Shown piece by piece: positions 43,027 through 64,000 of a DNA stretch of 64,000 nt. The stretch lies in contig CAVNZM010000001.1 in the NCBI GenBank assembly GCA_963693365.1, forward strand, positions 18,910,001 to 18,974,000. The letters are read 5' to 3'. A program made the position numbers and the translations under genes. This stretch comes from Amoebidium appalachense (Eukaryota; Ichthyosporea). The notes beneath the pieces are model-generated. The model ran no database searches. It was not told where the DNA came from and saw only the letters and a list, made by a program, of their open reading frames with translations. Every line of letters starts with the position of its first letter. The stretch's first letter is position 1.

Positions 43027-43924
43027 TTAACGCCTATCAACCCGCTTGTTGCTACGGCAATCCTCACTAACCACCACCAAACGTTTTGCCTGTGCCGCTG
43101 CCCTGTCTCTCTCGCTCTGCTCCTTCCTCCTGCGGATCTTCTGTTGTGTTTTGGGGTTGGATTTCGATTTCATATACGAATACTCCAAGCGCATACCGGC
43201 AACGAATTTCAAGTTCACGCATTCATCAAACTGGTGACCGTCATGATCTGTTGCAGGTTTCGGCTGGGGTGATTTTACCCTTAAGTTTTCCTCACGCCCG
43301 GGTTTAGGGAGTAGCCGAGGTGCTGTGGTGGAGTGTGCTTGCTTAACGGCCTGTGAAAACGGCACCAGCCCGGGAAGTACTGGTTCAAATCTCTCCTTCG
43401 GAACCTCATAGGTATACTCGACGTGTGCAGGATTGAGCTCCTCCAAATCGATAGAATCCACCACGCTTATGTGTAGAACCACACAGTCGGTGTCTTTTGC
43501 AGGGGCATTTGATTCTTCGTCGTCCGTTTCACTTATAGAAAATGTAGGTGGCAGGAAGGCAGAGAGTGTCAGTTCGGGAATATGGTCACAGAGTTCCGTG
43601 GCAACTACATCATCCACATACTTGGCCACCATTGCCCGTGCCACATCACTCTCTGACGCCGCAAGAAAGTCGCGCTCATCATCACCGTTCTCATCCGGGG
43701 TAAATTCAGTCTTTGGGCAGGCCATGATGGTGTGGCCGAACGCACGGCACGTAGAGCAATACGGAGAGACACATGTGCGTGCACGGTGCCCGAATGTGTT
43801 GCATCTGACACAGCGAGCAGCTGTGCACTGGTCTGATGTGTGCCCTGTTACATGCCCGATACGATGGCATTTGTCGCACTTGGGTGTGTGGCAGGCGGAT
43901 GCAACATGACCCTTGGTCTGGCAC
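43027..43924 (-). CDS. RBR gene exon 3 (zinc knuckles and C-terminus, stop)
   Basis: The acceptor is CACCACAG. It completes [14 protein letters not shown], then [32 protein letters not shown] and [14 protein letters not shown], followed by an acidic region (DENGDDERD) and a basic tail. TAA at 43,027-43,029. Confidence 0.92.
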
Positions 43925-44064
43925 CTGTGGTGTTTGAAGCCGTGTGAGCTTTGCGAGTGACCCAAGCAGGTAGGTGGGTTGGTGTGCTCGTGCACGTGTG
44001 CGTGTATGGTTGCACTACGGTGCGTATAGACGTGTGCAACGTCGTCTGTGTGTGTGTGTATGTG

Positions 44065-44104
<40 letters not shown>

Positions 44105-45842
44105 TATGTGTGTGTGCATGTGCGTGTGCGTGTGTGTGTATGTGTATGTGTGTGTCCGCGCGTGTGTGCGTGTGCGCACACAGTGTATAATTGAACAGTG
44201 GTAGGTATAGAACATTTGACGTGTGCGACGTTGTGCATGAGTGTGTGTGTCAGTGTGCCTGTGTGTGTGCGTGCGCGCGTTTGTGTGTGTGTTGTGCGTG
44301 TGCGGGTGCATGCGTGTGCGTGTCTGTGTGCGTGTGCATGTGTGTGTGCACGTGCATGTGCGTGTATGTGCGTGTGTGCATGTGCGTGTGGGTGTGTGGG
44401 TGTGTACATGTGTGTGTGGGTACGTGCGCGCATCATGGGTTACCCGTGTGTGTGCGTGTGTGCGTGCGTGCGCGTGTGCGTGTGTGCGTTTGTGCGTGTG
44501 TGCGTTTGTGCGTGTGTGCGTGTGTGTGGGGGTACAGCGTGCATGCGTGACCCGCGTGTGTGCGTGTGAGTGTGCATGTACGTGTGTCTGCAAGTGGGTG
44601 TGCGTGCGTGCAGGTAGAATGCTTCATGTGTTTAAACTTCAAGTGTACAAGGCATGCCAATGAGCACGCGTATTGAGTAGTATTGTTATCAGGGTCGGCA
44701 TGTTTGGGCATGGTAAGTTCAGGCAACCACCGAGGAAACCAAACATCATGACTCTTGAACTCCATCGATAGGCACTCACACATACTATGAGCTTTCCAAC
44801 AAAAGCCACCCACCTTATACACTTTGGAATGTGCACATAGGTGCAGTCTGCCTTCTGATGGCCGTACTGGCGACATCCTTTGCACCACGGAGTCAAGCAT
44901 GTGCTGACCTCGTGGCCAAACAGGGAGCAGCGCACACAGAATTTCACCAGGCAAATATGCCCAGGATTCCACCCCTGCCCACAGTTGTAACAGAACTGCG
45001 TACAAAAAACATATGGTTAGAATACCTTCTCTGACACCTGATGTGTAGCAATAGTAAGGTTTGAGACTGCGGTCCTCGGATATGTTCGTAAAACAATAGT
45101 CAGAAGAAATCTTCACTACTAGTACTCAAAGGAGCAAAGGATGGATATCCATAGTATATGTGAAAAAAAAATGCCAAGTGCGTGAAAAATACATTACCTG
45201 AGAGCCGCAGCGGCAGACCATGTGGTTGCACCCGAAGAGCTTCTCAACAATAACCCTGCAAGACGGGCAGGGCCGGGCACATGTCTCATTGAAGTAGCTG
45301 CGGAAGGCCGGGTTTCGCCGCATGTCCAGATAATGTGTTTCGTGCATACGAGCACGGGTTCTTCGATGCATGTCAGCCAAACGGTCATAGGCTTTGTTTC
45401 CAGCATACTCCACAATCTCTGCTCTAACGAGATGGTAGGTACAGTTCACACCGGGGCACCTGATCCCAGTGTCGTTGGGACGATATTGCTCTTGTGCAAG
45501 TGCTTCGTTTACTGCGTGCTCAACGTAGCGTGTTGCACAGTCCGTGCAAAAGCGGTGCCGGCAGTTCCTGTTTCTGCTTTGCATTCCCCATGATGGTGCT
45601 GTGCCGAGCGGGTTTTCAAGACAAATGGGGCACAGTTTGTGCACGGGAAGTGTGCCCTGCAGCTTTGTGTCCGAATTCGAAGGTTGGTCGGAAACATTGT
45701 TGCCGTTTGCTGTTGGTAAAACCACCGTGGCAGAAGACCCAGGCGGGTGGGTGGAATCAAGCCCCGAGTCCTCAAAGTTGGCGATGGCTCCCGCCATATT
45801 GGTGCTTATATTTATACCCGAGAGACACAGTTTAGAGGACAT
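43027..45842 (-). CDS. RBR-type ubiquitin ligase with six CCHC zinc knuckles (span includes introns)
   Basis: Three exons join in phase to 574 codons plus TAA. RING1 spans about residues 71-134 ([23 protein letters not shown]). No normal cysteine-rich IBR is seen; a helical linker with [11 protein letters not shown] follows. RING2 is CPSC...[22 protein letters not shown], split by intron 1; Cys210 in GCNHMVC is the expected thioester cysteine. Six zinc knuckles follow, such as [28 protein letters not shown] and [14 protein letters not shown] (the last restored across intron 2). The C-terminal third is acidic and then Lys/Arg-rich. RBR ligases pass ubiquitin through RING2; CCHC knuckles commonly bind RNA or single-stranded DNA, so an RNA-linked ligase is inferred. 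Met16 (45,797) has the better start context. The gene lacks the donor poly(C) tracts of its neighbours. Confidence 0.9.
43995..44620. repeat. Imperfect (TG)n region in RBR intron 2
   Basis: TG mixed with CG and CATG over about 600 bp, filling most of the intron. On the coding strand it is CA-rich and ends about 40 nt before the exon 3 acceptor. Confidence 0.9.
44814..44995 (-). CDS. RBR gene exon 2 (end of RING2, two zinc knuckles)
   Basis: The acceptor is TACGCAG and the donor AG|GTGGGT. It begins [14 protein letters not shown], completing RING2, then [14 protein letters not shown] and [14 protein letters not shown], and ends KCIR split by intron 2. Confidence 0.92.
45198..45842 (-). CDS. 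RBR gene exon 1 (RING1 and most of RING2)
   Basis: ATG at 45,842 (weak context) or 45,797 (A at -3, G at +4). The exon ends CTCTCAG|GTAATG in phase 0 after CRCGSQ. It contains the RING1 cysteines and the GCNHMVC catalytic loop. Confidence 0.9.
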
Positions 45843-46783
45843 GTAATTTGTGCTTCAAAGGTCTTGCGTTCTACGCTGTGCACAGTGCCGCAGGCTGTGC
45901 ACTCAGTCACTGGCAAGTATGAGCCTGCCCACAGCTTTATATACCTGCGGGGGTTTACGCTGTTTACTCGAGGCATATACCTGCAGGCACTTTAGGTAAG
46001 CCAATCCCAAAAGCCTGACGGATTTCCAAATCTGTTGCGTCATATTTAGGTAACAATAAAATAAAGCTATTGGTTGGCTTTCTTACGCGCGAATTACGTA
46101 ACGCAGATCCAATGTACCCATTGGTTGTTTTTTCGTCCAATCAAAAAGCGAGAATTCGGGGGATATTCCAGCTTGACTTCGGAACTTGAATTGGAAGTTC
46201 TGTTTAGTCACTTTGAGTGCTGTCTCCCTGCATCCCCTCAGCGTAGTAGGGCCGGGACCGGCCACTTACGTAAGCCAGCGGGTACATAGCCTTGGAGACT
46301 AAGTTCTGTTTGACTTTGAGTGTTTTTGTTCGAAGGCAAACAAGGGAGCGAGGTGAGCAATATAATCTGCAATATAGGCGGTAGTAAAGGAAAAAGAAGA
46401 AATAGGTGGTAAAGGGGAAGGGGATGGCGGGAGGGGGGAAAGGCGGGGGGCGGGGGTGGAGGGGGGGGGAGGGAGGGGGGGGGGGGGGGGGGGGGATGGG
46501 AGAGGGGAAGAGAGGGGAAGAGGGGGAGGAGGAGGGCCAAGCATGCTGGGACCGCAAGTTGAGGGGTAGGGAAAAGAGAAGGATCTTGAAGTGGTCAGGG
46601 AGGGAGGACATAAACGGTTCTGAACAAATAGTTAGAGAGAGAACTGAGCTGCTGGAAGCATGGAGCAGCTGGGAAAATGTTGCAGCTAACAGACGGCAGC
46701 GAAGAATTTCCCGCTAACTATGCACCTGCCATGAAATGACGCAGAACATTTTACGCGCTGGCGGCTGGTGATTATTCGCAGCC
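45843..46783. promoter_or_regulatory. Divergent promoter region, RBR and membrane-protein genes
   Basis: 941 bp between opposite start codons. Four CCAAT-type motifs cluster at 46,069-46,141 (ATTGG at 46,069 and 46,120; CCAAT at 46,109 and 46,137). CCAAT pairs are common in bidirectional promoters. A G-rich tract lies at 46,434-46,494. Confidence 0.5.
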
Positions 46784-46934
46784 ATGAGGGTTGACGTGCT
46801 TGAACTGCTGGAGAGGGCTGCCTGTGCCGGCAGCAAGCCCTCTCCTGTGCATACACACAGAATAGGGTTCGCTGTGAGGAGGCTGGGCCTCAAGCTCACA
46901 GCCTGGATGGACAGGGCTAAGAACAGCAACATGG
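46784..46934 (+). CDS. Membrane protein exon 1 (start)
   Basis: ATG in CAGCCATGA; donor ATGG|GTATGC in phase 1, with a C run after 11 nt. Encodes MRVDVLELLERAACAGSKP and LGLKLTAWMDRAKNSNM. Confidence 0.7.
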
Positions 46935-47067
46935 GTATGCCTGCTCCCCCCCCCCCCCCCCCCCCCCCGCGCAGTCCTCGCTTGACCCTTACACTTCCTA
47001 CTGTCCCTCCTCTCCCCTTCCCCCCCCTTCCCCCCCTCCCCCCCCCCCCTCCCCCCCTCCCCCCCCC

Positions 47068-47101
<34 letters not shown>

Positions 47102-48651
47102 TTGTTATGCGCGCGCAGACACACAACCTTCCTCGGGCCCTAGATCACGCGATGTCACCATCAAACCCTCCCCCCCTTACCGCCCCTCCTGCACCCCCCC
47201 CCTCCCCCCCATACACACACACACACACACACACGCACACAGCTCTCATCTCTCCCCCATTCCCCCCTTCCCCCCTCCCCACCCCCCCCCCCTCCCCCCC
47301 CCAAACAGTATCTGAGTTGGGTTTCGTTAACGAGGTGAATAGGTCGAAACTCGGGTATTGTGGATGACGTGGGCCCCCCCTGAGGATGGGCTCTGCTTAT
47401 TATGCATACTCTTTATGTATGGTTTGCATTCTGCATCGTGTTATCCGTTTGTTCTTGTGTACTTCATACTTTTTAAAGCATTCAACCCCCCCCCCCCCCC
47501 CTGTCAACCTCTCAACTGTATTCAGCACACTTGGAATAGTTATTTATCTAGGTTAGAGTCAGATGGAAACAAACAACAGTGACACCGTGTTGATTATCGC
47601 ACTTAGGTAGCCATGGGACATCCCCCCTCCCTCCCTCACCTCCCCCCCCCCCCCCCCCCCCCTTCCCCCACACACGCACAGGCGCGCGCACATACGCTGA
47701 TGTATTCACAGGCAAGGATCAAAGCGAAACCAAGAGCTTTTTACTTTCACACTGGAGAGGAGAGGAATGTAAACGTTATGTATGTGCATTGACAGTTCAT
47801 TCCATCCCCCCCCCCCCCCCCCCTCTCCCTCCCCCCCTTCCCCTCTCCCCTCCCCCCTCCCCCCTCTCTGGAGAAGTGGCTCTACCTATGTTGCATACTC
47901 TTTATGTGTGGTTTGCAATGTTCTTTGTGTTGTCCGTCATGAATATGTACTTCGCACTCTTTAACATATCTCTTACTCACCCCCCTCCCCCTCCTTCCCT
48001 TTACAGGCACAGGACTGGTATTTGCGGCTGTCATTGCTGTGAGCTCTTTCATGGTACACCCTGGTATGTGTTAGTACTCTGAATTTCTCCCCCCTCCCCC
48101 CCCCCCCCCCCCCCCCCCCCCCCGCCTCCAAAGCCAGACACGCACGCGCTCACACACACATACGCACATGCGCGCGAGCGCCCACGCCCACACACACAAG
48201 CACACATCCCCCCCCCCCCCCCCCCCCCCCCCCCTCCCCCCCCCCTCCCCCCCCCCCCCTGCCCCACACCTCCCACAAACCCAAATTTATCAACATTAAA
48301 TTGTACGTATGTAGTTTGTTGGAAACCCAGGCGCTTGCTTTTGCATTTTATTGGAAGCAATTTGGATTTAACACTGGTAAACTCTGGTTCCTAGCAGCAA
48401 GTCAAAGCAAGTCCATCAGGTGTACAACTTTACAGGGTGGTGTCTCACCCATGTCTGTCCCCTCCCTTTCTTCCACAGGTTCCATCATATCCCCACAGGC
48501 TAAGACAGTCTTGATGGCGTCTATGTCGATGCTCATGTGGGCCCTCTTGTGTGGTAGCCCCCCCCCCCCCCCCCCCCCCCCCCCCAACCACCACCACCAC
48601 CATCACCGTTACCGCCCAAACACACAGACACACACACACACGTGGGCGCGC

Positions 48652-48697
<46 letters not shown>

Positions 48698-49385
48698 TCC
48701 ACGATTCATCCCACCAACACCCTGCCCATGCACATACACACAAACAACAACAGCAACAAACAAACGTTTATTAAGGTAGTGTCTATCAGTGTATTCTTCC
48801 CCCCCCCCCCCCCCCCTTTTTTTTCGGCAATGTTGATGATGGACTGTTGGCTGTGATTTTCAATCTTGCAGCATCAAGGACTGGGTCATGCATGACTTCG
48901 TTTGACCCGCCCCTCCCTCCCTCCCCCCCCCCCCCCCCCACCCCCCCCCCCCCTCCCTCAACCCCCCCCCCCCCCCCCCGTCCCCCCTTTCCCAAACCCA
49001 CCGTCGTAAAGTAATAGGAAACCTCATGGGAGAGGTTAAGGAGTGGGGAGTGTTTTTTGTGGAGACATATGAACCCCCCGATGAAGGGTGCTTCTGGAGC
49101 CTTCCTACCAGCATATTTCTTAGGTTTCTGTTTGTGTTTTACTGTTGTGGTTGTTTGGGTGTCTATATTTCTGTTCTTGTTTTGTAGTGTTTTCTGCTAA
49201 GCAATATCCCATCCTTGAATGAACCCCTGCACTTACAAACCTGCCCCATCGCCCCTGAGATTGGGTTCTGCTTATGATGATACTGTGTGTGTTGCTGATG
49301 TTGCATACTTCTATGTTTGCATTTTATGTACACTGCACCGTGTTTCTCATCGTGTAGTTGTACTTCCGACCGTGTCCCGCATTTT

Positions 49386-49422
<37 letters not shown>

Positions 49423-49696
49423 CCATGAGCTCTGTGACATTCTCTGCGTAGGCCACCCCTTTCACGTGTCTCGTTGCTTCTTAGATTGTCAACTTTGTAG
49501 CTAGTACCTCGTCACACACTCATCCCTCCCCCCCCCCTCCCCCCCCCCCCTCCCCCTCCTTTCCCCCCCGGGTTTTAAACACATCCACATGTGTGCCCGC
49601 CTGTGCGCACACACTCACTCACCTTGATGCAAATGCACGTGTGTGCACACTAGCGCTCGCACACACATACACGCACACACGCTCACATGACGCACA

Positions 49697-49769
<73 letters not shown>

Positions 49770-49956
49770 AGGCTCTGTTGTCTTTCTGGGAGAGAGCAAG
49801 CCAACTGCAGGACAGATCATCAGCCAACTACTCATCGTCCCCCTGTGGAGACTTGGGTGTCTGCAACCCCTTTTAGCAGCGATTGTGGTGGTTGCTATGC
49901 TAGTGGTGCCCCCATATTGCATGACCGTGACTGTGGGTGGAATGTTTGTTGGTTAA
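46784..49956 (+). CDS. Small multipass membrane protein, weakly TMEM205/DUF4149-like (span includes introns)
   Basis: Four exons (46,784-46,934; 48,007-48,063; 48,479-48,553; 49,772-49,956), all split in phase 1, give 155 residues and TAA. After a basic amphipathic N-terminus (VLELLERAACAG, LGLKLTAWMDRAKN) come three likely membrane segments: GLVFAAVIAVSSFM, TVLMASMSMLMWALLCG and LLAAIVVVAMLVV. The order KTVLMAS...MW...GSVVFLGES...QIISQLLIVPLW recalls the TMEM205/DUF4149 pattern, but the match is weak and a fourth helix is missing. Each donor (G|GTATGC, G|GTATGT, G|GTAGC) is followed by a long C run. The function is unknown. The gene is divergent from the RBR gene, with ATGs 941 bp apart. Confidence 0.65.
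47303..47485 (+). repeat. Intronic repeat family, conserved copy 3
   Basis: Runs from AAACAGTATCTGAGTTGGG to AAAGCATTCAA and a C run. Sense with the membrane-protein gene, intron 1. Confidence 0.9.
47868..47975 (+). repeat. Intronic repeat family, diverged copy
   Basis: Keeps GCATACTCTTTATGTGTGGT, TTGCAATG and TATGTACTTCGCACTCTTTA. Sense with the membrane-protein gene, intron 1. Confidence 0.7.
48007..48063 (+). CDS. Membrane protein exon 2
   Basis: The acceptor is CCCTTTACAG and the donor G|GTATGT. Encodes GTGLVFAAVIAVSSFMVHP, a hydrophobic helix. Confidence 0.7.
48479..48553 (+). CDS. Membrane protein exon 3
   Basis: The acceptor is TCTTCCACAG and donor G|GTAG is followed directly by C28 or so. 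Encodes SIISPQAKTVLMASMSMLMW and ALLC. Confidence 0.7.
49247..49389 (+). repeat. Intronic repeat family, diverged copy
   Basis: Keeps CCCCTGAGATTGGGTTCTGC, TTGCATAC, TTTGCATTTTATG and the GCATTTTA(C)n end. Sense with the membrane-protein gene, intron 3. Confidence 0.7.
49687..49771. repeat. (CA)n ending at a 3' splice site
   Basis: CA tract of about 35 units; its last CAG is the acceptor of membrane-protein exon 4. Confidence 0.93.
49772..49956 (+). CDS. Membrane protein exon 4 (stop)
   Basis: The acceptor is the last CAG of a (CA)n tract. Encodes SVVFLGESKPTAGQIISQLL, a helix LLAAIVVVAMLVV and TAA at 49,954. A downstream donor G|GTTAAA overlaps the stop, so a longer form cannot be excluded. 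Confidence 0.65.
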
Positions 49957-50577
49957 AGACGAAACAAGGGATGGGTGGCGTACTGTATGAATGCTTAGGT
50001 GGGGAGATTCGAATGGCGGGGTTGAAAGGATGTGAAAGTTTTCAAACGAAAGTCGATGTCAGTCTTGACTTAACGAATGGGATAGGTAAGACGCGCTGGA
50101 ATGTGATATGAAACGTACACATGTATATATAGATGTGAATGCCTTTGTAGTAAGTGTATGTATGATACAAGAGTTATATGCAAGAGCTCACACGAGTTTT
50201 GTGGCTTTTTGTTTTGTGTTTTCTTTATCAGTTTTGGTTTGTATGGGTGGGTGCGCATGTACGGTGGAAAAACACCTATACGTTCATGTATGTACACCCA
50301 TGTATGTACACCCACATGAAGGTGGCTTCATGCAACGTTGTTAGTTAAAGTTGTGACTGTTCATGATCATGCAGCTAGCAAGTTGAATCACTGTGATTCA
50401 TGGTTGAGCTTTACTGTGCCTGTGCAAGTATGAGCCCTCCCCGGATGTATGCTTTTAGGGCGTTTGATCATGAATGCATGTGTGTTGCAAGGTTCTAATC
50501 ATACGAAATTTTAAGTATTGGCAACACGCTGGGGGACACGGAAGGGGTTGGGTGGTCGTGGTTGTCGTGGTTTCTTT

Positions 50578-50618
<41 letters not shown>

Positions 50619-50730
50619 GGAGGGGGTCAATAAGATTAGACTGGTGGCCTGGGTCACGGGCGCATCATTACCTCTCGAGCTCGAGGGGGGGGGGATTCTT
50701 CATCAAATTCGATTTTGTTTAACGAGCTTT

Positions 50731-50828
50731 TCAGGGTGTATGATTATCTAAGTCATTATCTGCTCCATGTCCGAGAGTAAGGGTTTTTGACGGTCTCTTC
50801 TTCACTGAGATATCTGTACGTGAGCTGG
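50731..50828 (-). CDS. Candidate alternative last exon of NUP155
   Basis: GCCCCACAG opens a phase-1 frame encoding DISVKKRPSKTLTLGHGADN and ending DNHTP with TGA at 50,731. The phase joins the candidate exon at 51,223-51,262. It could instead belong to an unrecognised gene. Confidence 0.28.
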
Positions 50829-50871
50829 CTGTGGGGCATGCCTATACTATGGCTTGGCAGGGGAGGGGGGG

Positions 50872-50908
<37 letters not shown>

Positions 50909-51022
50909 CTCTATGAACCTAATTGGTTGGCCGGATGAGATGCCCTCATAGAAAGAGGGGGGAGGGGAATTTAGGGGGAAGACTTTCATGAAAGACATTA
51001 GAAGAATTAATTGGGCGGGCAG

Positions 51023-51061
<39 letters not shown>

Positions 51062-51146
51062 AATCCGGAGGAAAGACTTCGATGGATTTATTTGGTGGGC
51101 CGGATAGGATGCCTTTTGGTGGTGGTGGTGGTGGTGGTGGGTGAGT

Positions 51147-51191
<45 letters not shown>

Positions 51192-51222
51192 AGAGAACGT
51201 GGCAGAATTTGCAGCAGCTCAC

Positions 51223-51262
51223 CAGAATTGATAAATGCCAAGGACACCCTAAAAATGCTGAA
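51223..51262 (-). CDS. Candidate alternative 3' exon of NUP155
   Basis: TTCATTCACAG to G|GTGAGC encodes FSIFRVSLAFINS. The following intron has a long C run like the confirmed introns, and its exit phase fits the candidate exon at 50,731-50,828. No homology was recognised. Confidence 0.3.
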
Positions 51263-52005
51263 CTGTGAATGAAACACGGGATTTCATCATTCCGAGACTG
51301 AGTAAGTGACATGCACGAAGATGTGCATGTGGATTTGCATGTGGGTTGTATGCGTGGTGCCGGTGGGTAGTGAAGACTTGTGGGGTGCGTGGGTGCGAGT
51401 GTGTTATAGTGGTGGTAGTGGTGGGGGGGGGGAAAGAGAGGGGGAGGGGAAAGGGGGGGCACAGTGCATTGCATACGAGTTGTGTAATCGTTTACAGAAC
51501 ATTTATTTCTTCTGAGTTAGCTACTTACATTACGGCCAGTATAGTTATGTACATGCATTTATGGTACTGACGTAAGTCACAAGGCAATCTCCCTTGCACT
51601 TCATTCTCTTGTTGGGTCGTACAAATACCTCCCTCCCCAACCCCCCCAACCCTCCTCTCCCCCCTCCCCCTGCAACCCCCCCCACCCACCCACACAATAT
51701 TCCAAGCGGGCCCACAAGTATCCAGGTGGCAGCTATCCGTGGAACATGCACCTCTTGTCTCCCCCCCTTGTTCTGGCCACCTCTCCTTGCACCAATCAGT
51801 CCCATCAGCCGGTGATGGTTACCGTCCCCCTTTGCTAGCCAGCAGACCTACAACCCACACCTGTAGAACACCCCCGCCCTTGTTAAGCAACTACCCCCCT
51901 CCCCCCCCCCCCCCCCCGGCGGTATCCACATTATATTTCTGCCCGGTTACCCCATGGCCTCTGATGCTTTTAGTCTCTATATATGGATCTCTTTGTGCTT
52001 GGCAG

Positions 52006-52310
52006 CTTCCCTGGCCTTTTTGAAGCCATGTTCACAGGCCTACTTTTGCATAACTTCATAACGACTCACATAAGCATAGGGGGTGCTAATGCCAGTGCAG
52101 TGGCTATGCACATTGCATTCCCACGATCAAGATTCCGAGTAGCACATGCTATCATCGGTAGCCCACACTTTTGGCCGGGCCTCATAAAGGCGGGGGAAGT
52201 CGAAAAAATCAAGTCGAAAAAGTTCAAGGCACGTTTGGATTTGTGTGCATGCTCGTTAAGATCCCATGCATACAGAATGGTGCCACCCAAAAATCTTCGT
52301 CCGCATGCAG
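52006..52310 (+). CDS. Candidate plus-strand exon, unknown gene
   Basis: CTTGGCAG to CATGCAG|GTATAA bounds an open frame of 305 nt encoding FPGLFEAMFTGLLLHNFITT and a charged stretch EKIKSKKFKARL. The borders are good, but no partner exon in phase was found. The opposite strand is open too. Confidence 0.25.
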
Positions 52311-52438
52311 GTATAATGTGCACCGGGGTGGCTATGTATGTGCACATGCGTATGTATGGATGTGCGCTTTGCAAATGCACGTGTAGGTGTGCAGGCACGT
52401 GTGTGTAAACGTGTGTACTCACTTTCAGTCATGCATTC

Positions 52439-64000
<11,562 letters not shown>

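Larger units (their letters stand above)
49957..52438. other. Region between the membrane-protein gene and NUP155
   Basis: Unique DNA, then two or three degenerate tandem units of about 70-100 bp with G runs (50,870-51,190; shared GGCCGGATGAGATGCC and GAAGACTTTCATG-like words). Candidate exons are listed separately. Confidence 0.45.

Noticed and set aside
46074-46289. Overlapping open frames on both strands upstream of the membrane-protein gene
   Set aside because: No start context, splice partner or homology; the region fits better as a promoter with CCAAT boxes.

Overview
The window is nuclear DNA of a eukaryote. It has spliceosomal introns with GT...AG borders, split genes whose reading phases join exactly across introns, and large amounts of simple-sequence DNA. 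I cannot name the species. The exons are balanced in base composition, and the nucleoporins align along their full length with the animal proteins but only moderately well, which would fit a divergent unicellular or early-branching lineage. No organellar, bacterial or viral gene was recognised, and I saw no tRNA, rRNA or CRISPR array.

Layout. 2,346-31,032 (minus): a complete gene for the Y-complex nucleoporin NUP160, which I reconstruct as 44 small exons (4,620 nt, 1,539 residues). 32,473-37,878 (plus, divergent from NUP160): a gene for an OTU-type cysteine protease joined to a CXC cysteine-rich domain, a SANT/Myb-like segment and an LSD1-like zinc finger; its first exon is not joined with confidence. 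37,879-43,026: repeats, including a roughly 0.8-0.9 kb tandem duplication. 43,027-45,842 (minus): a three-exon RBR-type ubiquitin ligase carrying six CCHC zinc knuckles. 46,784-49,956 (plus, divergent from the RBR gene): a four-exon, 155-residue multipass membrane protein of uncertain family. 52,439 to beyond 64,000 (minus): the C-terminal 817 or so residues of the inner-ring nucleoporin NUP155; its 5' part lies outside the window.

Biology. Two scaffold nucleoporins, NUP160 and NUP155, sit on the same strand about 21 kb apart. Between them lie a probable ubiquitin-chain remover (OTU) and a probable ubiquitin ligase (RBR), transcribed toward each other. No functional link among them is shown by the sequence.

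The most unusual signal is intron architecture. In at least two dozen introns, in several genes and on both strands, a long poly(C) tract on the RNA-sense strand begins about 3-15 nt after the 5' splice site (in a few cases 20-25 nt). Many introns end in a (CA)n tract that runs directly into the CAG acceptor. A family of roughly 190-bp repeats also sits in introns; every clear copy is in the sense direction of its host gene and ends in a C run. The very long His-Thr, Cys-Val, Gly, Pro and Ser-Leu reading frames of the window are translations of these simple repeats and are not genes.
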